From Chloroflexota bacterium (lineage in GTDB: Bacteria; Chloroflexota; Anaerolineae; Aggregatilineales; Phototrophicaceae), in contig WTGN01000048.1 of NCBI GenBank assembly GCA_011523545.1, forward strand, positions 1 to 50,304: a stretch of 50,304 bases of DNA. The letters are read 5' to 3'. The notes below the pieces were generated by a model, which was not told the origin of the DNA, did no database searches, and worked only from the letters and a program-made list of their open reading frames with translations. Made by a program: the position numbers and the translations under genes. The first letter of the stretch is position 1. Every line of letters begins with the position of its first letter. This document shows positions 33,658 to 42,257 of the stretch, piece by piece.

Positions 33658-34740
33658 TCAAAGCGCCTGAGCGGTTTCGACTGCGTGAAATCCCTCGATA
33701 TAGCCCTCAACAGCCGCGAGCTCGGCATTCAAGATGCTGCAGCCGGCCGCGCCGCGCACCGTATTATGTGACAGGGCGGCGAACTTGTAACCCAATATCG
33801 GGCACTCGCGCAGCCGACCAATGCTGGTCTGCATGCCGTGGCCGGCATCACGGTCGCGCCGTGGCTGCGGGCGGTCGACCTGGTCCAAATATTGCAATGG
33901 ATAGGCGGGCGCGCTGGGCAAAGCCGGGATGGGGTCGGCGGCCCGCCAGGCCACCCAGTCATCGATTATCGACGCAAGCGCCGGGCCCTCGTCCAGTTCA
34001 ACCGAAATGTTGATGAGATGACCGTCGATGACCGGCACGCGCGTGCAGGTGGCGCTGACGACCATATCCAGCGCCCGGATGCCGTCGCCGTCAAACGAGC
34101 CGAGCATCTTAAGCGATTCGGTCTCCATCTTGCTTTCATCGCCCGGCACATAGGGCAAGATATTGTCGATCATGTCCATGGACGACAGCCCGGGATAACC
34201 GGCGCCGCTGACCGCCTGCTCGCTTACCAGATGCAAGCGGCGGATGCCATATTTTGTCAGCGGCTTCAGCGCCATGACCACCGGCATCACCGTACAGTTG
34301 GAATTGGCGATCAGGGCGCCGCCGTTCCAGCCGCGCTTGCGCCGCTGCACGTCCAGCAGGCCGAGGTGCTCGGCATTGACCTCGGGCAGCAGCAGCGGCA
34401 CATCGGCCAGCATGCGATTGGCCGAGGCGTTGGTGCAGACGACATGCCCGGCTTCGGCAAGGGCCAATTCACGCGTGATGGCCGCCTCTTTGGGCAGCGC
34501 CGAGAAGACCAGCGGCGACTGCAGCGGATCGTCCAGCGCTTTCACCGTTAGCCCGGCGGCGCTAGCGGGCGGATTGTCATTCAAGATCCAACGGGCCGCT
34601 TCAGCATAAGGTTTGCCGGCGCTGCGATGCGAGCCAACGACTTCACAAACGCGAAACCAAGGGTGCCCTTCCAGCAGTTGAATGAACCGCTGCCCGACGG
34701 CGCCGGTCGCGCCCAGAATCGCCACATCCAGCTTTTGCAT
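33658..34740 (-). CDS. asd: Aspartate-semialdehyde dehydrogenase
   Basis: A 360-residue NADP-dependent enzyme reducing aspartyl phosphate to the semialdehyde for Lys, Met and Thr synthesis and for diaminopimelate. VAILGATGAVGQRFIQLLEGHP is the nucleotide-binding start. The catalytic cysteine is in IANSNCTVMPVVMAL, and EQAVSGAGYPG and CTRVPVIDGHLINISVEL follow. The length and GW-type insert suit the archaeal/Chlamydia-like asd subgroup. ATG at 34740 is preferred over GTG at 34749 by family N-terminus. It lies 14 bases downstream of pheA on the same strand. Confidence 0.92.
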   Translation of the reverse strand: MQKLDVAILGATGAVGQRFIQLLEGHPWFRVCEVVGSHRSAGKPYAEAARWILNDNPPASAAGLTVKALDDPLQSPLVFSALPKEAAITRELALAEAGHVVCTNASANRMLADVPLLLPEVNAEHLGLLDVQRRKRGWNGGALIANSNCTVMPVVMALKPLTKYGIRRLHLVSEQAVSGAGYPGLSSMDMIDNILPYVPGDESKMETESLKMLGSFDGDGIRALDMVVSATCTRVPVIDGHLINISVELDEGPALASIIDDWVAWRAADPIPALPSAPAYPLQYLDQVDRPQPRRDRDAGHGMQTSIGRLRECPILGYKFAALSHNTVRGAAGCSILNAELAAVEGYIEGFHAVETAQAL

Positions 34741-34754
34741 ACTGTTCACTCGCT

Positions 34755-35588
34755 TTACATGCCTACTGTTCCGGAACGCACAGCCGGGTAAGAACCCAGC
34801 ATCTTGACGAAAGAGGTCAACTGCAGCAATTGCATGAGCAGTTCTTGACAGCGCGGCTCCTGCCAGTGGCCCTCAAAATCGAGATAGAAGAGCGGCTCCC
34901 AGGGTCGATTGCGCCGCGGACGGGACTCCAGCTTGGTCAAGTTCAGGTCGCGTTTGGCGAATTCGCCGAGGCACTCGTAGAGCGCCGCCGGCCGGTTGCG
35001 CGTGGCGAAGACGATGGATGTCTTGTTGTAGTCGGACGGTTCAGGATCGCCATGCCCCATCAACAGGAAGCGGGTGTAATTGAATTGTTCATCTTCGATT
35101 TCATTCGCAATCAGCTCGAGATCATATAATTCGCCAGCCAACTTGGACGCTATGACCGCGACGCCTGGTTCCGGGTTTTCCGCCAGGTCTTGAGCGGCGC
35201 CGGCGGTATCGTACCAGCCCACCGCTTCGATGCCGTTGCGCTTCAAGAATCGTTCACACTGCAGCAAAGCTTGCGGATGCGAGCGCGCCTGCTTTATGTC
35301 GTCCAGCGCCGCGCCCTGATTGGCCAACAAGGCATGATGGACGTGCAGGATGACTTCGGCCTGAATGCGCAGATCTTGATCGAGCAGCAGTTCATAAGCG
35401 CCGGTCACGGAGCCGGAGAAGGCGTTTTCAACCGGCAGCAAGCTATAATCGACGTCCTTCGTCAGCAAGGCGTCAAAGAGTTGATTGAAATCCTGGCAGG
35501 GTTGCGCCTCAACATCGTCGCCGAAGTGCTGCCGCACCGCGATTTCTGAATTGGCGCCGGGTTTACCTTGATAGGCGACTTTTGGCAT
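34755..35588 (-). CDS. pheA: Prephenate dehydratase
   Basis: A 277-residue monofunctional prephenate dehydratase for phenylalanine synthesis. VAYQGKPGANSEIA, LLPVENAFSGSVTGAYELL and the catalytic TRF in FNYTRFLLMG are present. The C-terminal ACT domain (about 195-277) has ESRPRRNRPWEPLFYLDFEGH, the phenylalanine-binding ESRP feature, so feedback inhibition is likely. No chorismate mutase domain is fused. ATG at 35588 gives the usual N-terminus MPKVAYQG; an upstream TTG at 35621 is less likely. It pairs with asd in a two-gene amino acid operon. Confidence 0.92.
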   Translation of the reverse strand: MPKVAYQGKPGANSEIAVRQHFGDDVEAQPCQDFNQLFDALLTKDVDYSLLPVENAFSGSVTGAYELLLDQDLRIQAEVILHVHHALLANQGAALDDIKQARSHPQALLQCERFLKRNGIEAVGWYDTAGAAQDLAENPEPGVAVIASKLAGELYDLELIANEIEDEQFNYTRFLLMGHGDPEPSDYNKTSIVFATRNRPAALYECLGEFAKRDLNLTKLESRPRRNRPWEPLFYLDFEGHWQEPRCQELLMQLLQLTSFVKMLGSYPAVRSGTVGM

Positions 35589-35757
35589 GCGACGAAAGCT
35601 CGTTTTCTTCAGGCTCGGCAAATCATAATCAAGGGGCGCATAAAATTGAAGCCTTTAGTTTGCTTGCGGAAATCATGACAAGCGCCATTCGGCGGCGCCG
35701 GCTTGTCGGCCGAAACAAGAGGGCCGTTTATGCCGCGACTAATCCGGCTCGCCTTCG

Positions 35758-35763
35758 TATAAT
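35758..35763 (+). promoter_or_regulatory. -10 element of the hsp20 gene
   Basis: A perfect TATAAT 32 bases before the ATG at 35796; no good -35 box at standard spacing. No CIRCE-type or HAIR-type inverted repeat is visible. Confidence 0.5.
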
Positions 35764-35795
35764 ACTTGTGAAGACCCGTTATGCGAGGAGTAGCA

Positions 35796-36230
35796 ATGGG
35801 CAATCAACCAAGATTCGACCCGATGAAAGAAATTCAGAATTTGGGCGAACAGATCACCAAGCAGATTGAAAAAGGCATCCGCACCGTGACGAGCGGCGCC
35901 GACGGTTTGCTGCTCGACATTTACCAGGCCGATGGCAACCTGACCATCAGCTCGCAGCCGATTGACGGTTTGGTCAAGGACAGTATCGAAATCAGTCTGG
36001 AAAGCAACATTCTGACCATTTCTGTGAGGTCCGAGCCCGAGCCGACGCCGACATCCGCGCAATATCACCTGCAAGAGCGGCGCTTTGGGGCGCTGACAAG
36101 AGAGGTGGAATTGCCGATCCCGGTCAAAGGGCAGGAGGCGCGCGCCAAAGTGGTCGACAATCGGCTTGTGATCAGCCTGCCCATCGACGACAGCATTTAT
36201 GGCAATATCACAGTGACGCCGGTTGAATAG
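35796..36230 (+). CDS. Small heat shock protein-like (Hsp20/alpha-crystallin family)
   Basis: A 144-residue protein with an alpha-crystallin-type domain (about 40-140): LLLDIYQADGNLTISSQ, IEISLESNILTISVRSE, YHLQERRFGALTREVELP and the ending ARAKVVDNRLVISLPI. The usual IxI tail motif is not obvious. The N-terminal about 35 residues are polar and helical (MKEIQNLGEQITKQIEKG). Such proteins hold unfolding proteins or stabilise membranes. GAGGAG six bases upstream supports the ATG at 35796 over one at 35781. It is divergent from pheA and convergent with the ADA-like gene. Confidence 0.82.
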   Translation: MGNQPRFDPMKEIQNLGEQITKQIEKGIRTVTSGADGLLLDIYQADGNLTISSQPIDGLVKDSIEISLESNILTISVRSEPEPTPTSAQYHLQERRFGALTREVELPIPVKGQEARAKVVDNRLVISLPIDDSIYGNITVTPVE

Positions 36231-36279
36231 CGTTTCAGGGCCGCCTGCGCGCCGGAGAGCGCCGATGCTGCGGGCGCCG

Positions 36280-37323
36280 CTAATTGCCGCTCAGAAACTT
36301 GCCCAGCGCCGCCTTCGCTGCCAGGTCGAAATCTCGCAGCATGTTTTCCTTGCGCTCGGCATCCATGAAGGACAGTTCAATCGCGGCCCGCGCCAGGCGG
36401 ATCAGTTGCTCGGCGCCGATACCGCAGTCTTCGCCCGCGCTGGCGTACTCGTCGATCAGCGAGCTCTGATATAGCGACGGCCGATCACAAGAAAGCGCAA
36501 TTAGCGCATCGCTTTCGCTGAGAAGCTGCAAGGGGAAATCAGACGCTTGGGGCGCCAGCCCGGTGCTAATCGCCCGCGTCACCGATACCACAGCAGGCGT
36601 CACGCTGTCCGCGATTGCCTTGATTGCCGCTTCAGCGTCGGCGGAGCGCCAGTTGCTGACCAGCCGATTCGGTTGGAGTTCCTCAACGGCGTCGCGGATG
36701 CCGCTCGCGCCCAGGTTGTCCCCGGCGCCCACCACGGTCTGCAGCTCCTTCTTTTGGGCTGTGCCAAATGCGCGTTTGAATTGACCGACGGGCTGAGATT
36801 CTTCCTGCCCGGTAAGCCCTAGCGCGACGACGTTGCCCTGGCGGGCGGCGCTGCCGGTGGCCCAGCGCGCTACATCGTCGCCGACGCGCGGATTATCGCG
36901 CGGGATGCAGAAAATCCAGGACATGTCGACATTCCAGGCGCGTAAGGCGCGGTCGCGTCCGTCGTTGAGCGCGTTAATGAAGGTATCGAAGTTCATGCGG
37001 GCGCTGCCGACGTAATCCGACGGCACAACGGATACCTCCGCGTAAGGAATGTTGTGTTTGGACAAGGCAACGCCGATGTCGTAGACGGCGAGCGCAATGT
37101 CTTCGGGATACATTATCCAGCTGCCGGCAACGGCTGCGATCTCGTCATAGGATGCCGGGTCCGGCTTGTCGAGCATGTCGACCCAATGTGCAAAGTCGTC
37201 CATTTGCGCCGGTATGCCGTTTTGATTGGCGATCAACAGCAGGCTTTCCTTGCGCAGGGCGCCTGTCAGCTGCAGGTTGAGCTCTACTTTGGGAAGCGCT
37301 TTGATGAGGTCCCGCAATGTCAT
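36280..37323 (-). CDS. Adenosine deaminase-family protein lacking metal-binding histidines
   Basis: A full-length 347-residue protein that aligns by eye with adenosine deaminases from end to end: LPKVELNLQLTGALRKESLL, then YAEVSVVP, VVALGLTGQE, SGIRDAVEELQPNRL and SSLIDEYASAGEDCGIGAEQL. The metal site is gone. The ELHLHLEG motif reads ELNLQLTG (N16, Q18), HAGE reads GAGD (199-202), and the GHG histidine region reads VSNW (222-225). TDDP reads CDRP, keeping only the first aspartate. Deamination therefore seems impossible, yet the frame is intact with normal codon use. It lies 95 bases downstream of pyrG on the same strand. A regulatory, binding or scaffolding role in nucleotide metabolism is a guess. 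Confidence 0.7.
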   Translation of the reverse strand: MTLRDLIKALPKVELNLQLTGALRKESLLLIANQNGIPAQMDDFAHWVDMLDKPDPASYDEIAAVAGSWIMYPEDIALAVYDIGVALSKHNIPYAEVSVVPSDYVGSARMNFDTFINALNDGRDRALRAWNVDMSWIFCIPRDNPRVGDDVARWATGSAARQGNVVALGLTGQEESQPVGQFKRAFGTAQKKELQTVVGAGDNLGASGIRDAVEELQPNRLVSNWRSADAEAAIKAIADSVTPAVVSVTRAISTGLAPQASDFPLQLLSESDALIALSCDRPSLYQSSLIDEYASAGEDCGIGAEQLIRLARAAIELSFMDAERKENMLRDFDLAAKAALGKFLSGN

Positions 37324-37418
37324 GATGATTTCCGATTCGATAGCTGATCAGTTTGCGTCAAGGAGCGTATCCGGCGAATTCGCCGACTTTGTGGCGCCGC
37401 CCCGCGCGCGGAATTGGC

Positions 37419-39089
37419 TCAGTTCTCATCCACGCCAAAGGCTGACGCCTGCCTAAAGCGTCCGATTTCAGCGCGATATTCAGCCGCCGCCTCAACAAGC
37501 GCGGAAAACAGCGGATGCGGTCGATTCGGCCGGCTCAGAAACTCCGGATGAAATTGACAGCCAAGCATGAAGGGATGGTCCTGCAGCTCGGTGATTTCCA
37601 CCAGGATGCCGTCCGGGCTTAAGCCGCTGAAGCTGACGCCATTAGCCGCGAACACGTCACGATAATCGTTGTTGAATTCAAAGCGATGCCGGTGGCGTTC
37701 CAGAATTTCGCCGCTGCCATAGGCCCGGGCCGCCAGAGAATTCGGCAGCAATTGACAAGGATATTCGCCCAGCCTCATCGTGCCGCCCATGTCGGTAATC
37801 GCGCGCTGCTCCAGCATGAGATCGATCACCGGATGCGGCGTGCTCAGGTCAAATTCGGAACTGTTGGCATCATCCAGCCCCAGCACGTTGCGCGCGTACT
37901 CGATGCACATCACCTGCATGCCCAGGCAAAGACCGAGATACGGCGCCTTATTCTCGCGCGCGTATTTCGCGGCGACGATCTTGCCTTCAATGCCGCGGTA
38001 ACCGAATCCACTGCCGACAATAATCCCGTCCAGTTCGTCTAGCTCGTCAAGACGTTTGCCCTTTTCCAGCTCGCCGGAGTGAATCCAGCGGATCTCGACA
38101 TCCTGGTTCTGCTGTATGCCGGCGTGCACGATCGCTTCCTTGACCGACATGTAAGCGTCGTGCAGTTCAACATATTTGCCCACGATGGCGATGCGCAGCC
38201 TGTCCGTCGCCGATCGGCGCTTGCGCACGATTTCGCGCCACTCGCTGAGATCGGGCGCGTCAGCTTCCAGCCGCAGCCGCTTCAGAATGTATTCGCCCAA
38301 ACCCGTCTCCTCGATCATCAAGGGCACGGCATAAATGTTGTCGGCCGTTTGCAGCGGAATGACCGCGTTTTCGTCCACATCGCAAAATAGCGCGATCTTG
38401 CTGATGATGTCTTTGTTCACCGGGTGATCGGTGCGGGCGATTATTACGTTGGGCTGGATGCCGATGCCGCGCAGTTCACGTACGCTGTGCTGGGTCGGCT
38501 TGGTTTTCAGTTCGTCGGTGGCGCCAATATGCGGTAAAAATGTGACATGAACATAGAGCGCGTCATGCCGCTGCAGCTCGGTGCGCAGTTGACGAAGCGC
38601 TTCCAGAAACGGCAGGCTCTCAATGTCGCCCGCGGTGCCGCCGACTTCGACGATGACCACATCGGCGTCGGTCTGCCGGCCCACAAGTTTGATGCAGCGT
38701 TTGATTTCGTTGGTGATGTGCGGCACCACCTGAATCGTGCCGCCCAGATAATCGCCTTTGCGCTCTTTCTCAATCACCGTCAGATAGACTTGACCGGCGG
38801 TGATGTTGGACATCCGGCTGACGTTCTCGTCGACGAAGCGCTCATAATGCCCCAAATCCAGGTCAGTCTCGGCGCCATCGGACGTGACAAATACTTCGCC
38901 GTGTTGATATGGGCTCATTGTGCCGGGATCGACATTCAGATATGGATCAAGCTTTTGTATGGCGACTTTCAAGCCGCGCGCCTTCAGTATGCGACCAATT
39001 GCCGCCACTGTCAGGCCCTTGCCCACCGAGCTGACGACGCCGCCGGTGCAAAAGATGTATTTTGGTTTTGATGTCACCTGTTCAACCAT
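37419..39089 (-). CDS. pyrG: CTP synthase
   Basis: A 556-residue CTP synthase making CTP from UTP, ATP and glutamine. The synthase domain begins KYIFCTGGVVSSVGKGL with the P-loop, then QKLDPYLNVDPGTMSPYQHGE and DGAETDLDLGHYERF. The glutamine amidotransferase domain has the nucleophile cysteine in LGLCLGMQVM and the CQFHPEF histidine/glutamate. All key residues and length are normal. It sits between the roadblock gene (70 bases upstream) and the ADA-like gene on the same strand, probably one transcript. Confidence 0.96.
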   Translation of the reverse strand: MVEQVTSKPKYIFCTGGVVSSVGKGLTVAAIGRILKARGLKVAIQKLDPYLNVDPGTMSPYQHGEVFVTSDGAETDLDLGHYERFVDENVSRMSNITAGQVYLTVIEKERKGDYLGGTIQVVPHITNEIKRCIKLVGRQTDADVVIVEVGGTAGDIESLPFLEALRQLRTELQRHDALYVHVTFLPHIGATDELKTKPTQHSVRELRGIGIQPNVIIARTDHPVNKDIISKIALFCDVDENAVIPLQTADNIYAVPLMIEETGLGEYILKRLRLEADAPDLSEWREIVRKRRSATDRLRIAIVGKYVELHDAYMSVKEAIVHAGIQQNQDVEIRWIHSGELEKGKRLDELDELDGIIVGSGFGYRGIEGKIVAAKYARENKAPYLGLCLGMQVMCIEYARNVLGLDDANSSEFDLSTPHPVIDLMLEQRAITDMGGTMRLGEYPCQLLPNSLAARAYGSGEILERHRHRFEFNNDYRDVFAANGVSFSGLSPDGILVEITELQDHPFMLGCQFHPEFLSRPNRPHPLFSALVEAAAEYRAEIGRFRQASAFGVDEN

Positions 39090-39159
39090 CCTTCTCGTCC
39101 AAACGCCTTGTCAGGCGGTGATCTGCCGGTCTGGGCGCTGCTTCATTCCGGCCGCAGAC

Positions 39160-39543
39160 CTAGAGCATCGGCCGCAAATCAGCAACAGCTTCCCGCATAT
39201 CCAGGAAAACCAGCCCCAACTTCGCCTCGTTGGCGGCCAGGGCTGTAAGCACTGCCCCGTCATTTATTGCCATCAGCAAGACGTAGCCGGCTTCTCCCTT
39301 AATATACACCTGGCTGAGCTGCCCCCGATTAAACTCCATCGCGATCCGCTCGCCCAGAGCCAGCATCGCCGCCGTCATCGCCGCCATCAAATTATCTTCC
39401 AGCGTTTCCGGCGAGGCGGAAGCAATCATCAGTCCTTCGACGCTGATGACAGCGGCCGCCTCAAGATCCGGGCAGTGCTCCCTCAGCGCGCTCAGACGCT
39501 GGTTGATGAGCTCGGTTCTGGTCGCCTTCAATGCTTGCCTCAT
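39160..39543 (-). CDS. Roadblock/LC7 domain protein
   Basis: A 127-residue Roadblock/LC7-fold protein: INQRLSALREHCPDLEAAAVISVEGLMIASASP, a central ALGERIAMEFNRGQLSQVYIKGEAGYVLL, and a C-terminal helix. Bacterial members (MglB-like) regulate Ras-like GTPases or act as dimeric scaffolds. No MglA-type GTPase is nearby. The ATG at 39543 matches the family N-terminus; a GTG at 39591 would lengthen it by 16 residues. It lies upstream of pyrG on the same strand, with its own likely promoter at 39691-39718. Confidence 0.82.
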   Translation of the reverse strand: MRQALKATRTELINQRLSALREHCPDLEAAAVISVEGLMIASASPETLEDNLMAAMTAAMLALGERIAMEFNRGQLSQVYIKGEAGYVLLMAINDGAVLTALAANEAKLGLVFLDMREAVADLRPML

Positions 39544-39690
39544 CTGCAGCCAACCTGAACTCCGTGTCCCGTACCAAGTTTGCAAGGCCACAGACTCATG
39601 ATACTATCTCGTGGCAGCCGTTCTGAAGTTGAGCTTCTAGCCGAAGGTTGCGCAGACGCGAAGCTGCGCCAAAGCAACTTACTGTCATTC

Positions 39691-39718
39691 ATTATACTTG
39701 CATTGACGGCGGCGGCAA
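39691..39718 (-). promoter_or_regulatory. Promoter for the roadblock-pyrG transcript
   Basis: Minus strand: TTGCCG (39713-39718), 16 bases, then TATAAT (39691-39696). The predicted leader to the ATG at 39543 is about 140 bases. Confidence 0.5.
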
Positions 39719-39873
39719 GTTGCGGCGATACGGATTCTCTGGCGGTCGCTCCTCCGGCATTTTCACCGCCGAGCGCGCGGCAGACGGAGGGGGTTCGGGC
39801 CGCACGGCGATTTGTCATGCTGGAAGAACTCGCCGCTGCTTCCGCCCAAGAATACTGTTATGCTGGTCTTCTC

Positions 39874-39884
39874 TATACTACAAT
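39874..39884 (+). promoter_or_regulatory. Candidate -10 boxes for moxR
   Basis: TATACT (39874-39879) overlaps TACAAT (39879-39884), 32-42 bases before the moxR ATG. No good -35 box is seen. Confidence 0.35.
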
Positions 39885-39915
39885 AGATGTATCCGCTTGA
39901 CTTGGAAATGAGTGA

Positions 39916-40914
39916 ATGAGCGAGCAGTTAAGAACGCCCAGCCAGGCTAGCCAGGTTCGGCAGTCGGCGGCGCCGGTTAAGGAAATCGCGGAACGAATCG
40001 CAAACAGCGTTGGGCAGGTCATACTCGGCAAAAACAATGAAGTCCGCTTGGCGATACTAGGCATGCTATGCCGCGGTCATATCCTGCTTGAGGACATTCC
40101 GGGCGTCGGCAAAACTATGATGGCCAAGTCCCTCGCCCGCGCCGTGGGCTGCACCTTCAACCGCATCCAGTTCACGCCCGATATGCTGCCGTCCGATATC
40201 ACCGGCGTCTCGATATTCAATCCGAAAACGCGGGAATTTGAATTTCGCCCGGGCCCCATCATGGCGCAGATTGTGCTGGCCGATGAAATCAACCGCGCGA
40301 CGCCCAAGACGCAATCGGCCCTGCTTGAAGCGATGGAAGAAGGGCAAATGACCGTCGACGGCGTGACCTATCGCCTGAGCAATCCATTCCTGATCATGGC
40401 GACGCAGAATCCAATCGAGTACGAAGGCACATTTCCCCTGCCGGAAGCCCAATTGGACCGCTTTATGTTACGCATCCAAATGGGATATCCGCAGCCGCAG
40501 GACGAGCTCAGGATTTTGGCGTCACAGCAATATCAGCATCCGATACAGAACTTGCAGCAGGTGGTGACATTGAAGGAGATGCTCGCCGCGCAGCAATTGA
40601 TTAAGGATGTCTATGTCGCCAAGGAAGTGCAGCAGTACATCATCAATCTGATCACCGCATCGCGGCGGCACGGCGATGTATACCTCGGCAGCAGTCCTCG
40701 CGGGTCGCTGGCGCTTTTCCGCACGTCGCAAGCGCGCGCTGCCATGAGCGGGCGCGATTTCGTCATTCCCGATGATGTCAAAGCGCTGGCGGAGGTGACG
40801 TTGGCGCACCGCATCATCGTCGGGCCGGCGGCCCGGCTCAAGAACATTACGTCGCGCGCCATCGTGCAGGATATCTTGCAATCGACGCCGGTTCCGGGGT
40901 CTTCCGTTCGTTAG
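39916..40914 (+). CDS. MoxR-type AAA+ ATPase
   Basis: A 332-residue MoxR-family ATPase. Walker A is [16 protein letters not shown], Walker [25 protein letters not shown], sensor 1 region [24 protein letters not shown], and the C-terminal lid contains [18 protein letters not shown]. These ATPases act as chaperones that assemble or activate partner proteins, usually encoded next door. The following gene, 6 bases downstream, is the usual DUF58 partner. Confidence 0.92.
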   Translation: MSEQLRTPSQASQVRQSAAPVKEIAERIANSVGQVILGKNNEVRLAILGMLCRGHILLEDIPGVGKTMMAKSLARAVGCTFNRIQFTPDMLPSDITGVSIFNPKTREFEFRPGPIMAQIVLADEINRATPKTQSALLEAMEEGQMTVDGVTYRLSNPFLIMATQNPIEYEGTFPLPEAQLDRFMLRIQMGYPQPQDELRILASQQYQHPIQNLQQVVTLKEMLAAQQLIKDVYVAKEVQQYIINLITASRRHGDVYLGSSPRGSLALFRTSQARAAMSGRDFVIPDDVKALAEVTLAHRIIVGPAARLKNITSRAIVQDILQSTPVPGSSVR

Positions 40915-40920
40915 GGTCTT

Positions 40921-42174
40921 ATGCCCAGCCGCCGCAACACGCTCTATATTCTGGCGACGCTGAGTTTATTGGCGGGTCTGTTCACGGGTCGCGCGGATCT
41001 ATTCATCATCGCCTACTTGATCGCGGCGGTGATGATCCTGTCCTTCATTTGGACCTGGCTGTCCTTGCGCGGGATTGCGCTGCGGCGCAGCACCCGAACG
41101 CGGCGATCCCAAGTTGGCCGCGTTTTCGAAGAATCCTTCGGCGTACGCAAGACCGGCATCACGCCCAAGCTCTGGCTGGAGATCCGCGATCACTCGACGC
41201 TCCCGGGCCATCAGGCCAGCCGCGTGGTGCCGACCCTGCTGGGCAATCGTGAATACACTTGGGAGGTGGAAACCGTCTGCGCCGTTCGCGGCGAGTTCCA
41301 GCTCGGCCCCATGACCGTAGTCAGTGGCGATCCATTCGGCTTGTTCCATTCACCCCGGCGCATCGGCGCGACTGATCGGCTGATCGTCTATCCGATGACG
41401 GTCGAGCTAAATCGGGTCATTCTGCCCATCGGCTTCCTCTCCGGCGGCGACGCTCAGCGGCAATTGACGCATGAGATCACAACCAATGCCAGCAGCATCC
41501 GCGATTATGTATCCGGCGACAGCATGAATCGCATCCACTGGCGATCGACGGCGCGCACCGGCAATATCATGGTGAAGGAATTTGAGCTGGACCCGCTGGT
41601 GGATATCTGGCTTTTCAACGACTTTTCAGTCAGCTCGCTGATTGAAGATCCAGGCATGCGCCGCTATGACCAGATCGGCAGCGTTGTACCGAGCGCGGCC
41701 CGCATCCCGCCATCAACGGAGGAATACGGCGTCATTGTGGCGGCATCGCTGGCAAAACATTTCCTCGATGATGAACGCGTTGTCGGGTACGCCGCCTATA
41801 CGCCGTATCGTCAGGTATTCCAGCCTGAGCGCGGCAGCCGACAATTGACCCGGATCCTCGAAGCTCTGGCCGGGGCCAGGAGCACATCAGATCATACGCT
41901 GAAAGACATGCTGTCTCTTGAGACGCACTTGTTCACCCGCGGCGATTCGCTGATGATCATCACCTCGTCGCTGGATCAAGACTGGATTAGCGAGGCGCAG
42001 GTGCTGCAGCGGCGGGGCATCCGGCTTAACTGTGTTTATGTCGATCCGCAGACATTCAGCGCCAATCTCGATTCGAGCGCCACGAAAGGGCTGCTGCAGT
42101 TGGCCAAGATTCCAACCATCGTCATCAGCAAAGACGACGATATGGCGGCCGCGCTGGAGCAACGGCCCAGCTAA
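40921..42174 (+). CDS. DUF58 domain protein (MoxR partner)
   Basis: A 417-residue protein with two N-terminal membrane helices (about 7-45). An extracytoplasmic or cytoplasmic beta-rich segment follows, and the DUF58 core has IRDYVSGDSMNRIHWRSTARTGNIMVKEFE, the family hallmark (normally GD..R.IHW..sAR). The C-terminal part looks like a von Willebrand A-type fold (VDIWLFNDFSVSSLIE; SLMIITSSLDQDWI). DUF58 proteins regularly pair with MoxR ATPases. The pair here lacks the transglutaminase gene often found third. Function of the system is largely unresolved; envelope stress and protein maturation have been proposed for relatives. Confidence 0.88.
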   Translation: MPSRRNTLYILATLSLLAGLFTGRADLFIIAYLIAAVMILSFIWTWLSLRGIALRRSTRTRRSQVGRVFEESFGVRKTGITPKLWLEIRDHSTLPGHQASRVVPTLLGNREYTWEVETVCAVRGEFQLGPMTVVSGDPFGLFHSPRRIGATDRLIVYPMTVELNRVILPIGFLSGGDAQRQLTHEITTNASSIRDYVSGDSMNRIHWRSTARTGNIMVKEFELDPLVDIWLFNDFSVSSLIEDPGMRRYDQIGSVVPSAARIPPSTEEYGVIVAASLAKHFLDDERVVGYAAYTPYRQVFQPERGSRQLTRILEALAGARSTSDHTLKDMLSLETHLFTRGDSLMIITSSLDQDWISEAQVLQRRGIRLNCVYVDPQTFSANLDSSATKGLLQLAKIPTIVISKDDDMAAALEQRPS

Positions 42175-42257
42175 ACTGAGTGGAGAAGCGGGAAAAAGTT
42201 CTGAAATCTATTCATTCGCTCGAATTCGTTCCGGCAATTTGGGAGGATTATCAAGAC

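Larger units (their letters stand above)
39544..39915. other. Divergent intergenic region, roadblock gene to moxR
   Basis: No convincing gene lies in these 372 bases. A plus-strand frame (39580-39900) has no ribosome binding site, no family resemblance and an odd composition, and is probably chance. The region holds a minus-strand promoter (39691-39718) for the roadblock-pyrG transcript and A+T-rich -10-like boxes at 39874-39884 for moxR. Confidence 0.5.

Noticed and set aside
39580..39900. Plus-strand frame of 106 codons before moxR, possibly a small exported protein
   Set aside because: It starts inside the roadblock leader, has no ribosome binding site and no coherent signal peptide, and overlaps both candidate promoters.
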